A stretch of DNA of 42,917 nucleotides from Maribacter sp. (GTDB taxonomy: Bacteria; Bacteroidota; Bacteroidia; Flavobacteriales; Flavobacteriaceae). Location: positions 1-42,917 of the forward strand of contig JALHST010000017.1 of the NCBI GenBank assembly GCA_022865355.1, in the 5' to 3' direction. Every line of letters starts with the position of its first letter. The first letter of the stretch is position 1. Of the stretch, positions 35,129 through 42,582 are shown one piece after another. Below the pieces are notes generated by a model. It had not been told where the DNA came from. It ran no database searches and worked only from the letters and a program-made list of their open reading frames with translations. The position numbers were made by a program, and so were the translations under genes.

Positions 35129-35569
35129 ATGAAGAAGGCCAAACAGGAAAAATATGATAAAGCCTATTTACGTATGGCGCTCGAATGGGGCAAACTTTCC
35201 TACTGCAAGCGAAGGCAGGTCGGGGCCATTGTAGTGCGTGACCGGATGATTATTTCGGATGGATATAATGGAACCCCTACCGGTTTTGAAAATCACTGTG
35301 AGGACGAGGAAGGATATACCAAATGGTATGTTTTGCATGCCGAGGCAAACGCTATATCAAAAGTTGCAGCATCTACACAATCATGTGAAGGAGCGACCCT
35401 CTACATAACTTTGTCACCATGCAGGGAATGCAGTAAGTTGATCCATCAATCTGGCATAAAACGTGTTGTATACCAAATTCGTTATAAAGATGACTCAGGT
35501 TTGAAATTTTTAGAGAAAGCGGGCGTTGAGCTTCTACATATGACCACAATCGAGGCCATCGAAAAATAG
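35129..35569 (+). CDS. dCMP deaminase family protein (ComEB-like)
   Basis: Zinc-dependent cytidine/deoxycytidylate deaminase of 146 residues. The catalytic motif HAE is H70-A-E72 in WYVLHAEANAIS and the zinc cysteines are in SPCRECSKL (C98, C101). RQVGAIVVRDRMIISDGYNGTP (29-50) binds the nucleotide, as in dCMP deaminases. It would convert dCMP to dUMP for thymidylate synthesis. The S41 protease gene follows after 72 bp on the same strand. Confidence 0.94.
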   Translation: MKKAKQEKYDKAYLRMALEWGKLSYCKRRQVGAIVVRDRMIISDGYNGTPTGFENHCEDEEGYTKWYVLHAEANAISKVAASTQSCEGATLYITLSPCRECSKLIHQSGIKRVVYQIRYKDDSGLKFLEKAGVELLHMTTIEAIEK

Positions 35570-35641
35570 GGCGGGAAATATCAAACTAGAAGTGTTTACA
35601 ATTCCCAGGTAAAGGCCCGATCAAAAAAAAACATTGCACGA

Positions 35642-37267
35642 ATGAAAAACAAATACCGAATCATTGGGCCCACCATCCTTGCCGCGGCACTCGCGCTCGG
35701 TATTTTTGTTGGGGGCAAATTGCATTTTAATGATACTCCGGAACGGCTCTTTACCACCAATTCAAAAAAAGACAAGCTCAACAGATTGATCGATTATATC
35801 GATTATGAGTATGTAGATGATATCAATACCGATAGTATTGTTGATGTTACCGTCAACAATATATTGGAAAAACTGGATCCCCATTCAGTGTATATTCCCA
35901 AACAGGAAATGGTAAAGGTCACCGAAAACATGAAAGGCGACTTTGTGGGAATTGGGATTATTTTTTATCCCTATAACGACACCATATCGGTCATCAGGAC
36001 GGTTGAAAATGGCCCTAGTTTCTTAAAGGGAATCCTACCTGGGGATCGCATATTGATGGCCAATAACGATACTTTGTACGGAAGAAGGTTGGCCAACGAG
36101 GCCATAGTGGAAAAACTAAAAGGCAAAAAAGGTTCATCAGTAGAGTTAACGGTGCTAAGAAAGGCTGAAGGCCGCACCTTCAAGGTCAAAGTGAAAAGAG
36201 ATTTGGTTCCTATATCGAGTGTGCAGTCGTATTATATGCTGAGTGACGATATGGGGTATATAAAAATAAATCGGTTTGCCGAATCAACATTTAAGGAATT
36301 TAAGTCGGCCTTACTAGAATTACAGAAAAAAGGGGCCACTCGACTTACCCTAGATCTTAGGGATAATCCCGGGGGCTATTTAGGAATCGCCGAACAGATG
36401 GCCGACGAGTTTCTGGAAGAGGGGAAATTAATCTTATTTACAAAAAATAAAAAAGGGAAAATAGATAAAGTGTATGCTACCGATGAAGGTAGTTTCGAAA
36501 ATAAGCCAATCTTCGTCCTTATCAATGAACGTTCGGCTTCGGCAAGCGAGATTATTGCCGGGGCATTACAGGACAACGATGTAGGAACCATTGTAGGGAG
36601 ACGTTCTTTTGGTAAAGGTCTCGTACAACGCGAAATGCAATTAGGTGACGGTTCGGCCGTGCGACTGACGGTTTCCCGTTATTATACCCCCACTGGGCGT
36701 TCGATACAGAAGCCGTATAACAAAGGGAACAAGGACTATTATCAGAGTTTTGCAGATCGCTACCATAGCGGGGAACTGGTCTCGATGGATAGTATAAAAG
36801 TGACCGATTCCTTAAAATTCACAACCCCGAAGGGCAAAGTAGTCTATGGTGGTGGCGGCATTATTCCCGATGTGTTCGTGCCCATCGGCAGTAATGAGGA
36901 AGAAGCTGTTGAAAGTATGGACAGTGTTGGTTTTATATCATTCTTTATTTTTGAGCATTTAGATGCCGATCGACAACGTTACAAAGGGTATTCCGAAGAA
37001 GAGTTCGTAAATGATTTTAGAGTAGACGATGCCCTTTTCGAGCAATTCGTAGACTACTGTATGGAAAGGAATCTGAAAATGGATTTCTATGATTATGAAG
37101 ATGCCATAAAACTCTATTTGAAGGCGGCTTTGGCAGAACAATTATACGGTCCCAATGTGCATGCCAAGATTAAGAGCTCGGCGGATGCCATGCTGAAAAA
37201 AGTATTGGAACTGAATATTGCCCCATTAAAACACGGTGAATTCGAAGCCATCGAATCGAACGACTAA
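35642..37267 (+). CDS. S41-family carboxyl-terminal processing protease
   Basis: A 541-residue envelope protease. An N-terminal hydrophobic anchor (~7-25) is followed by a PDZ domain (~88-180, with VENGPSFLKGILPGDRILMANND) and the S41 catalytic core. The catalytic Ser/Lys dyad is S300 in NERSASASEI and K325 in SFGKGLVQ, with the usual 25-residue spacing. DLRDNPGGYLGIA (238-250) is the family substrate-strand block and YTPTGRSIQKP follows. CtpA/Tsp-type proteases trim C-termini of periplasmic proteins. Its stop overlaps the convergent small membrane protein gene by 4 bp (CTAA). Confidence 0.95.
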   Translation: MKNKYRIIGPTILAAALALGIFVGGKLHFNDTPERLFTTNSKKDKLNRLIDYIDYEYVDDINTDSIVDVTVNNILEKLDPHSVYIPKQEMVKVTENMKGDFVGIGIIFYPYNDTISVIRTVENGPSFLKGILPGDRILMANNDTLYGRRLANEAIVEKLKGKKGSSVELTVLRKAEGRTFKVKVKRDLVPISSVQSYYMLSDDMGYIKINRFAESTFKEFKSALLELQKKGATRLTLDLRDNPGGYLGIAEQMADEFLEEGKLILFTKNKKGKIDKVYATDEGSFENKPIFVLINERSASASEIIAGALQDNDVGTIVGRRSFGKGLVQREMQLGDGSAVRLTVSRYYTPTGRSIQKPYNKGNKDYYQSFADRYHSGELVSMDSIKVTDSLKFTTPKGKVVYGGGGIIPDVFVPIGSNEEEAVESMDSVGFISFFIFEHLDADRQRYKGYSEEEFVNDFRVDDALFEQFVDYCMERNLKMDFYDYEDAIKLYLKAALAEQLYGPNVHAKIKSSADAMLKKVLELNIAPLKHGEFEAIESND

Positions 37268-37467
37268 TCCTCCTCGATTTTCTTGTGTATTTTCTTGGAA
37301 GTTACAAAAATCAATAGGAGCACAATCGCGCAGAGCGATGCTAAAATTCCAATTAGGGCGATGATACTGTTGCCCTCAAAAGGGCTTTTAAAGTTCACCA
37401 AAGTAACATTATAGGCAATTAGGGCAACTCCTAAGACGAGCAAGATAACTATCAGTGGCTTGTTCAT
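37264..37467 (-). CDS. Small membrane protein with two predicted helices
   Basis: A 67-residue protein with two hydrophobic segments (~5-25 and ~34-56), a short polar loop between them (NFKSPFEGNS) and a basic tail (TSKKIHKKIEED). It matches no family I can name. Two features support it as a real gene: a signal-anchor-like N-terminus MNKPLIVILLVLGVALIAYN, and its placement 22 bp downstream of the MarC gene on the same strand, probably in one transcript. Confidence 0.7.
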   Translation of the reverse strand: MNKPLIVILLVLGVALIAYNVTLVNFKSPFEGNSIIALIGILASLCAIVLLLIFVTSKKIHKKIEED

Positions 37468-37489
37468 GATTTTGCTGGATGTTTAAAGA

Positions 37490-38080
37490 TTAGCTCGATA
37501 ATAATTGATGAATGTTCGTGGCGAAAAGCTTTACGGCAATTGCCATGAGAATGACACCAAAGACTTTACGGATAATATCGACCCCACCTTTGCCCAAAGC
37601 TTTTTCAATCCTGACAGAGGATTTTAATACAAGATATACAAAAATGGTATTGATTGCAATGGCTACAATGATGTTCTCAACATGATATTCAGCCCGTAAG
37701 GAAAGCAACGATGTCAAGGTTCCCGCACCCGCAATAAGTGGAAATGCAATAGGGACGATCGAGGCACTGTCAGGTTGTTCGTCTTTATACAAGGTAATGC
37801 CGAGAATCATTTCGATGGCCAAAAAGAAAATAATCAAGGCCCCTGCGACCGCAAAGGAATTCACGTCGATACCTATTAATTTTAGGATTCTTTCTCCTAA
37901 AAAAAGGAAGGCCACCATGATGCAGGCCGCTACGATCGAAGCTTTCTCAGATTGTATATGCCCCACCTTTTTGCGCAGCCCAATGATAATGGGAATGCTT
38001 CCTAAAATATCGATTACGGCAAAAAGAACCATGGTAGCGGTAGCAATTTGCTTTATTTCAAAGTGCAAATCAAAGGGCAT
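37490..38080 (-). CDS. MarC-family integral membrane protein
   Basis: A 196-residue protein with about six membrane helices. Family landmarks are FAVIDILGSIPIIIGL (~20-35), FLFLGERILKLIGIDVNSFAVAGALIIFFLAIEMI (~58-92) and PIAFPLIAGAGTLTSLLSLRA (~111-131). MarC-like (YhgN/YchE) proteins are widespread. The old link to multiple antibiotic resistance is not supported, so no function is claimed. It is divergent from the DUF3109 gene, with a small inverted repeat in the spacer. Confidence 0.93.
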   Translation of the reverse strand: MPFDLHFEIKQIATATMVLFAVIDILGSIPIIIGLRKKVGHIQSEKASIVAACIMVAFLFLGERILKLIGIDVNSFAVAGALIIFFLAIEMILGITLYKDEQPDSASIVPIAFPLIAGAGTLTSLLSLRAEYHVENIIVAIAINTIFVYLVLKSSVRIEKALGKGGVDIIRKVFGVILMAIAVKLFATNIHQLLSS

Positions 38081-38095
38081 ATTTTAAAATTTCGG

Positions 38096-38125
38096 CAAAA
38101 TTACGCTTAAAAAGGTGCTTTTAAG
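38096..38125. promoter_or_regulatory. MarC/DUF3109 divergent spacer: -7 element and inverted repeat
   Basis: On the minus strand TAATTTTG (38103-38096) fits TAnnTTTG and lies 15 nt before the MarC ATG. Next to it CTTAAAA (38106-38112) and TTTTAAG (38119-38125) are inverted arms with a 6-nt centre. No clear -33 TTG accompanies the element. The pairing of promoter and dyad suggests regulation, but AT-rich composition makes chance likely. Confidence 0.3.
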
Positions 38126-38171
38126 TGGTTTTTACAAAAATTATTAGCGGCCATTGTCTTTGTGAAACGAT

Positions 38172-38179
38172 TATCTTTG
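38172..38179 (+). promoter_or_regulatory. Candidate -7 element for the DUF3109 gene
   Basis: TATCTTTG fits TAnnTTTG, with a TTG 15 nt upstream (38154-38156), slightly close. It lies 18 nt before the ATG at 38198 and would sit inside the coding region if the in-frame GTG at 38162 were the start. It therefore favours 38198. Confidence 0.35.
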
Positions 38180-38197
38180 AAGGCAGAAGTAAACACT

Positions 38198-38767
38198 ATG
38201 TTCCAAATCGGCAAGACTATAATTTCTGAAGAAATCCTGGAGAAAGACTTTGTCTGCAATCTTACGGCTTGCAAAGGTACCTGCTGTGTAGATGGTAATG
38301 CCGGGGCACCTTTAACAGAGAAGGAAACCGAAATATTGGTCGATATCTACTCGGATGTAAAGCGATATCTTCGTCCAGAGGGTTTGGCGGCAATAGAAGA
38401 ACAGGGCGCTTTTGTAAAAGGCGATGATGGGGAATGGGAGACACCTTTAGTGAATGGCAGCGAATGCGCCTATGTTGTCTTTTCTGAGAACGGGACCGCG
38501 AAATGCGGCCTGGAGCAGGCCTATGAAAAAGGGGCTACCAAATGGAAAAAACCTGTTTCATGCCATTTATATCCCATTCGGATCAGGGAGTATTCCGAAC
38601 TAACGGCCGTCAACTATCACAAATGGGAAATATGCGACCCGGCCTGCGCATTGGGTGCAGAACTCAAGGTGCCGATTTATAAATTCGTAAAGGAGGCGTT
38701 GATTCGGAAATTTGGAAAATCCTGGTATAGAGAACTTGAAGATGTGGGCAGGGAATATGCTAAATAG
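38198..38767 (+). CDS. DUF3109 cysteine-cluster protein
   Basis: The start at 38198 (MFQIGKTIISEEIL) gives 189 residues and the usual family N-terminus. Cysteines are arranged in groups: FVCNLTACKGTCCVDG (C20, C25, C29, C30), GSECAYVVF...AKCGLEQ, KPVSCHLYPIRI and WEICDPACALG. This pattern resembles YkgJ-type proteins proposed to bind zinc or an Fe-S cluster; no reaction is known. It is probably cytosolic, as there is no signal. The stop overlaps the convergent kinase gene by 8 bp. Confidence 0.9.
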   Translation: MFQIGKTIISEEILEKDFVCNLTACKGTCCVDGNAGAPLTEKETEILVDIYSDVKRYLRPEGLAAIEEQGAFVKGDDGEWETPLVNGSECAYVVFSENGTAKCGLEQAYEKGATKWKKPVSCHLYPIRIREYSELTAVNYHKWEICDPACALGAELKVPIYKFVKEALIRKFGKSWYRELEDVGREYAK

Positions 38768-40736
38768 TGGGGATATGGAGTATTACCTTGGTTCCCATGG
38801 GACGATGTGCCTCATCATAAAGGTCTAAAATTTGAACATTGAACGAATTGAGATAATCCCTTGAAAAATTGGCCAAACGTTCCTTGGTAATATCGATACC
38901 AATCGATTTTCGCTTCAAGACCTTGCCTTCCTTTATTTTTTCGGATACTTCCCTTCCGATTCCATTATCGGTGATGGATATATTGATAAAGCCGTCCTTT
39001 CCTAGGCTCACCTCAAGGGCTATATATTTTTCGCCTTCCTTCGACGACAATCCATGCCATAACGCATTTTCCAAAAACGGTTGAAGAATCAATGAAGGGA
39101 TTTTAACGGCGTGCACGTCAATATCCTTATCGATGATCACCTTGAAATTTATTTCGTTTGAAAAACGAATGTTTTCAATATTCATATAGAGTTCAACGGT
39201 TTCCAATTCTTCATCCAGGGATATTTCCCTTAAGGAGGATGCCTCAAGGATTTTTCGCACAAGTTTTGAAAATTTGTTGAGGTAGTGAACCGCATTCTTT
39301 TTTTCATTGTTTATAATGTAGAGTTTTATGGAATTCAATGAATTAAAAAGAAAATGTGGATTCATTTGGCTGCGGAGCATCGCTTGTTCCAAAGTCAACA
39401 GTTTCTTTTCATTTTTAAGCTGAAATTGACTATAGAGCACATAAAAAATTCCGGCCAGCAGTGCTAAAATAATACCGCTTATGAGCAGGGTGGCATTGTT
39501 TTTTCGCAATTTTAGTTTATTGATCTCATTTTCTTTTGAAACCATTTTGAGTTCGGCGCTCTTTTTTTCAGAATCATACCGCGTAATCATATCATTTACA
39601 TAGCGCAAATTGCGATCATTGGCGATTTCATCCTCAAAATGCCGTGCATTTTTAAAATATTCCAAGGCCTTTTTATAATCGCCTTTAAGCGAATATAGCT
39701 CTGATAAAAAGTCGTTGCCCGCAGATATATTACTCGGTATATTAAATTTTTTGGCCATTTCAAGGCCTTTATTTAAATGATTTTCGGCCTCCCCATACCG
39801 TTTTAAATTCATCAGGGCCCAGCCTAGATTGATATGTATAAGTGAAATAATATCCTTATCCTCTAGTGCCTCGGCCTGAACCAAGATCGGCTCGAGAATC
39901 TCGACCGCCTTTTTACTATCCCCTTCTTTAATATAAACTTGTGCAATACTATTATTACAAATGACACGGCCCTTGTCTGAATTTATTTCTTCATTATAGG
40001 CCAAGGAAGTTCTGAAACTGTTCAGGGCATCATCGAGTTTGCCAAGTTTTTCATAACACTCCCCAATATTTTGGTTGTTGATGGCTAGCCCCAATTTATT
40101 GCCTAAGGCCTCCTCAAGTTTCATTGATTCTTTGAACTGTTCAATGGCTAGGTCATACTGCCCCAGCGACAGGTAAATATTACCGATCCCGTTTAATGAA
40201 ACATTGATGCTCCGCTTTATGCCTTCAGAAGGGTTTTTAACCGATTCGGCAAGTTCCAAGGCCTTCTGGCTATAGTCCAAGGCCGCTTTTATGGCGTCGG
40301 TTCTTCTAAATACGACACTGATCATATTCAGACTAAATATCTCGAACTCCAGACTATTTGCTTTCTCGGCGGCGTCTAAGGCTTTTTGATGGAGAATAAA
40401 ACTTTTTGAAAATTGGGAAATATCGCGATACTTTCTCCCGATTTGATTCAGGGCATAGGCCTGTCCCTCTAGATAATTTTTCGCCTCCGATCTTTCGGCA
40501 AAATAGCGCATCATAACCGTATCGTTGCGCGATACGTAAAGCGCTTTGTCTATTTCACTATAGGTTTTAGGCATCGCGCCGATAAGACTGTCAACAGTAA
40601 TTTTATACGACTCGGGTATCTCTTGCCCCTGAAGGTTGAGGTTGTTAAATACAAAATAGATAAGGGTGACATATTTGCTGAAAAGACGCAGCCAAAAATC
40701 GATTTTCGGAGTTTTATATCGGGTTGGAAACTTCAT
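38760..40736 (-). CDS. TPR-containing LytS-like sensor histidine kinase
   Basis: A 658-residue membrane kinase. A hydrophobic N-terminal stretch (~22-37) leads into about seven TPR repeats (~92-370), such as SLNGIGNIYLSLGQYDLAIEQFKES and AINNQNIGECYEKLGKLDDALNSF. A coiled linker, one membrane helix (~415-435) and the LytS/His_kinase domain follow, with QMNPHFLFNSLNS (H461) and LETVELYMNIENIRF. The ATPase part has NALWHGLS and ITDNGIGREV. The TPRs are probably outside the membrane helix and sense a protein or peptide. The LytTR regulator gene is 7 bp upstream, so the two form one operon. Confidence 0.95.
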   Translation of the reverse strand: MKFPTRYKTPKIDFWLRLFSKYVTLIYFVFNNLNLQGQEIPESYKITVDSLIGAMPKTYSEIDKALYVSRNDTVMMRYFAERSEAKNYLEGQAYALNQIGRKYRDISQFSKSFILHQKALDAAEKANSLEFEIFSLNMISVVFRRTDAIKAALDYSQKALELAESVKNPSEGIKRSINVSLNGIGNIYLSLGQYDLAIEQFKESMKLEEALGNKLGLAINNQNIGECYEKLGKLDDALNSFRTSLAYNEEINSDKGRVICNNSIAQVYIKEGDSKKAVEILEPILVQAEALEDKDIISLIHINLGWALMNLKRYGEAENHLNKGLEMAKKFNIPSNISAGNDFLSELYSLKGDYKKALEYFKNARHFEDEIANDRNLRYVNDMITRYDSEKKSAELKMVSKENEINKLKLRKNNATLLISGIILALLAGIFYVLYSQFQLKNEKKLLTLEQAMLRSQMNPHFLFNSLNSIKLYIINNEKKNAVHYLNKFSKLVRKILEASSLREISLDEELETVELYMNIENIRFSNEINFKVIIDKDIDVHAVKIPSLILQPFLENALWHGLSSKEGEKYIALEVSLGKDGFINISITDNGIGREVSEKIKEGKVLKRKSIGIDITKERLANFSRDYLNSFNVQILDLYDEAHRPMGTKVILHIPTI

Positions 40737-40743
40737 AAATGGC

Positions 40744-41478
40744 CTATAACATATCGAGAAAATCAGATTTTTTCTGTCTCGAAACCGGAATTTTATGGTT
40801 CGATTTTAATACAACGTAGCCATCCGTTTTCAAAAATTCCTTTATTTTATTGAGGTTGATGATGTAGGAATTGTGTATTCTAAAAAATGAATCCTCGGGA
40901 AGAATTTCGTTCACTTCCTTTAATTTCTTGGTCAGCACTATTTTTTGTCCATCAACTAGAAAAATAGTGCTGTAATTACCATCCGATTCTGCATATAGTA
41001 TTTCATCACTTTCCAAAAACAATAACTTGCCATCGGTATTGAAAATAATTTTTTTATCGAGGGAATTCGAATTGAAATTCATTAATATCTTTTCAAGACG
41101 CTCGGTAGTGTTATGCTTAAGATTGTACTTTTTAATTTTTTTTATAGTCTCTTTTAGGTCATCTGAATCGATTGGCTTTAAAAGGTAGTCGATGGCTTCA
41201 TTTTTCAATGCTTTGATGGCATACTGGTTGTACGCTGTGGTAATGACTACGGGAAATTCCTTATTAATCAATTTTTGAATAAATTGAAACCCGTCCATGG
41301 TCGGCATTTCAATATCTAGAAATAGACAATCGGGCGTGTGTTTTTCCAAATAGCCCAATGCCTCAAAAGGATCTTGGAAGGTGGCAACTACTTTAATTTC
41401 ATTGCTAAAATTGGTCAACTCCCAAGAAAGGCTTTGTAGCGCTTTTGTCTCATCATCTACTAAAACAACTTCTAACAT
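40744..41478 (-). CDS. LytTR-family response regulator
   Basis: The ATG at 41478 gives 244 residues; a TTG four codons upstream (41490) is less likely. The receiver domain (1-115) has the acidic pair D8/D9 in VLVDDE, the phospho-acceptor D55 in LFLDIEMP, T80/T81 and K101 in LLKPID. The C-terminal LytTR DNA-binding domain (~145-244) shows LLFLESDEILYAESDGNYSTIFL, LKEVNEILPEDSFFRIHNSYIINLNKI and the family ending IPVSRQKKSDFL. It acts with the TPR kinase encoded 7 bp downstream. An 18-bp copy of its own start region lies just upstream (see the repeat entry). Confidence 0.95.
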   Translation of the reverse strand: MLEVVLVDDETKALQSLSWELTNFSNEIKVVATFQDPFEALGYLEKHTPDCLFLDIEMPTMDGFQFIQKLINKEFPVVITTAYNQYAIKALKNEAIDYLLKPIDSDDLKETIKKIKKYNLKHNTTERLEKILMNFNSNSLDKKIIFNTDGKLLFLESDEILYAESDGNYSTIFLVDGQKIVLTKKLKEVNEILPEDSFFRIHNSYIINLNKIKEFLKTDGYVVLKSNHKIPVSRQKKSDFLDML

Positions 41479-41502
41479 ACTTTTAAACAACTTCTAACAT
41501 AC
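41463..41502 (-). repeat. 18-bp tandem direct repeat duplicating the regulator's translation start
   Basis: AAACAACTTCTAACATAC occurs at 41463-41480 and again at 41485-41502, with a 22-bp period. On the minus strand each copy contains ATG TTA GAA GTT GTT. The downstream copy is the real start of the response regulator (MLEVV). The upstream copy (ATG at 41500) reads the same five residues and then hits TAA. The result is a five-codon mini-frame in the leader, or a past slippage duplication. Confidence 0.8.
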
Positions 41503-41775
41503 GTTAGGTTAGAACACAGAAAGTTAATCAAAAATACCTGTATCATAATGCTTAAAATGATAAGATGTATCAATTGAAATATTTCAAGTATGGTTGGTAG
41601 TAAAAATTTCAAGGATGGTCATTGCGTTTGCTGCTGGACGGCGACAAAAATCTAGGGACAAATTTTCGGTGAGGTCCACTTAAAATTGAAGGATGCCAAT
41701 TATACAAAATATAATACCATTTATACATATGCACATTTTAAATGGTTCGCTCTCTTCTAATTTTAATCCCGTAAA
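41491..41775. promoter_or_regulatory. Repeat-dense divergent spacer between the two-component genes and the small exported proteins
   Basis: No gene is visible here. Signals seen: a TATTTTTG -7-like element for the regulator (minus, 41536-41529); two LytTR-box-like motifs TACGTTAGG (41500-41508) and AAAGTTAAT (41520-41528); a 14-bp palindrome TTGAAATATTTCAA (41574-41587); a direct repeat ATTTCAAG-n-ATGGT at 41581-41594 and 41606-41619 (13 of 14 identical); and an inverted repeat ACCATTTA / TAAATGGT (41716-41723, 41739-41746). Together these suggest a heavily regulated control region. The assignment of any one element to a protein is inference. Confidence 0.45.
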
Positions 41776-42000
41776 ATGAAGCTGCTCGTTTTGATTCATT
41801 TTATTGTTTACGATACCCCAATTGAGGAACTTAAATTTGATACGATGAAAAGATGTGTTATAATGTTCGTTTTATTGATTTTGGTAATTGCAATGGCTGT
41901 TTTGACTAATAAACGGATGGAGGTTGCCTCAAGTAAAAATTACATTGCTGATGCACCACAGAACCATAGGCTATTGACTACCACGCAATCTGAGGATTAG
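41776..42000 (+). CDS. Small hypothetical membrane or exported protein
   Basis: I do not recognise this 74-residue reading frame. An internal ATG at 41845 gives a 51-residue form, MKRCVIMFVLLILVIAMAVLTNKR..., which opens with a positively charged N-terminus and one hydrophobic helix, then a polar tail ending LLTTTQSED. The shorter form looks more protein-like. A TAAATTTG sequence ends 5 nt before 41845. It stops 3 bp before the next gene, which suggests one transcript. Expression is uncertain. Confidence 0.45.
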   Translation: MKLLVLIHFIVYDTPIEELKFDTMKRCVIMFVLLILVIAMAVLTNKRMEVASSKNYIADAPQNHRLLTTTQSED

Positions 42001-42003
42001 CGC

Positions 42004-42582
42004 ATGGAACTTGAGAAAATGATCAATACGATAATGAACATGCCAACAACCGTTCTAAAAACCTTCAGGACGAGTTACTGGGTTTTTTTGCCATTCTTGT
42101 TGATTGCCAATACCGATATAAATCAAGTATCTTTTGTTGATACCGCTTCAAAAGGAGGCTACCTGCTACATTCGAAAGGTGTACTTAATAAAGAAATAAA
42201 AGGAGACATTCGTTTTGAAATTAATCAACAAAAACCTTTTAAAGGGGATGACTATTCAACCTTGAAATTACAATTCTGGAATCATCATTTGGATCACAAT
42301 TTTATGGAGTTGCAAATTTGTCTGAAAGGAACAACTCAGGAAATCAAGCGAGGCAAGTATGAGGTTTCACAACATATAGAAGGGTTTTCGAATTATTTTG
42401 ATGGGGTCTTTGCCTTTGCCAATGATGATATTTTGGGCGAACGCCCATTTTTTTCCGAAAAAGGGAGTGTGACGATTTCAGGGGTTGCAGATGGTTTTTT
42501 AAGTGGGAGTATAAAAGTGACCATGGGCGATTTTCACGGAAATAGTTTCGAGGTCCACGGGAATTTTATGGCAATGCGTTAA
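42004..42582 (+). CDS. Hypothetical protein with N-terminal hydrophobic segment
   Basis: The frame encodes 192 residues of no family I can name. Several ATGs lie at the start (residues 1, 6, 11 and 13); a later one would leave a cleaner signal-like segment, TSYWVFLPFLLIANTDINQ, so export is likely. The mature part is beta-rich with aromatic and glycine-rich strands (GDIRFEINQQKPFKGDDYSTLKLQFW, DGVFAFANDDI, VTISGVADGFLSGSIKVTMGDFHGNSFEVHGNF). The last block looks like paired beta strands of a small sandwich. It is 3 bp from the small gene before it and lies opposite the LytTR two-component genes. Confidence 0.65.
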   Translation: MELEKMINTIMNMPTTVLKTFRTSYWVFLPFLLIANTDINQVSFVDTASKGGYLLHSKGVLNKEIKGDIRFEINQQKPFKGDDYSTLKLQFWNHHLDHNFMELQICLKGTTQEIKRGKYEVSQHIEGFSNYFDGVFAFANDDILGERPFFSEKGSVTISGVADGFLSGSIKVTMGDFHGNSFEVHGNFMAMR

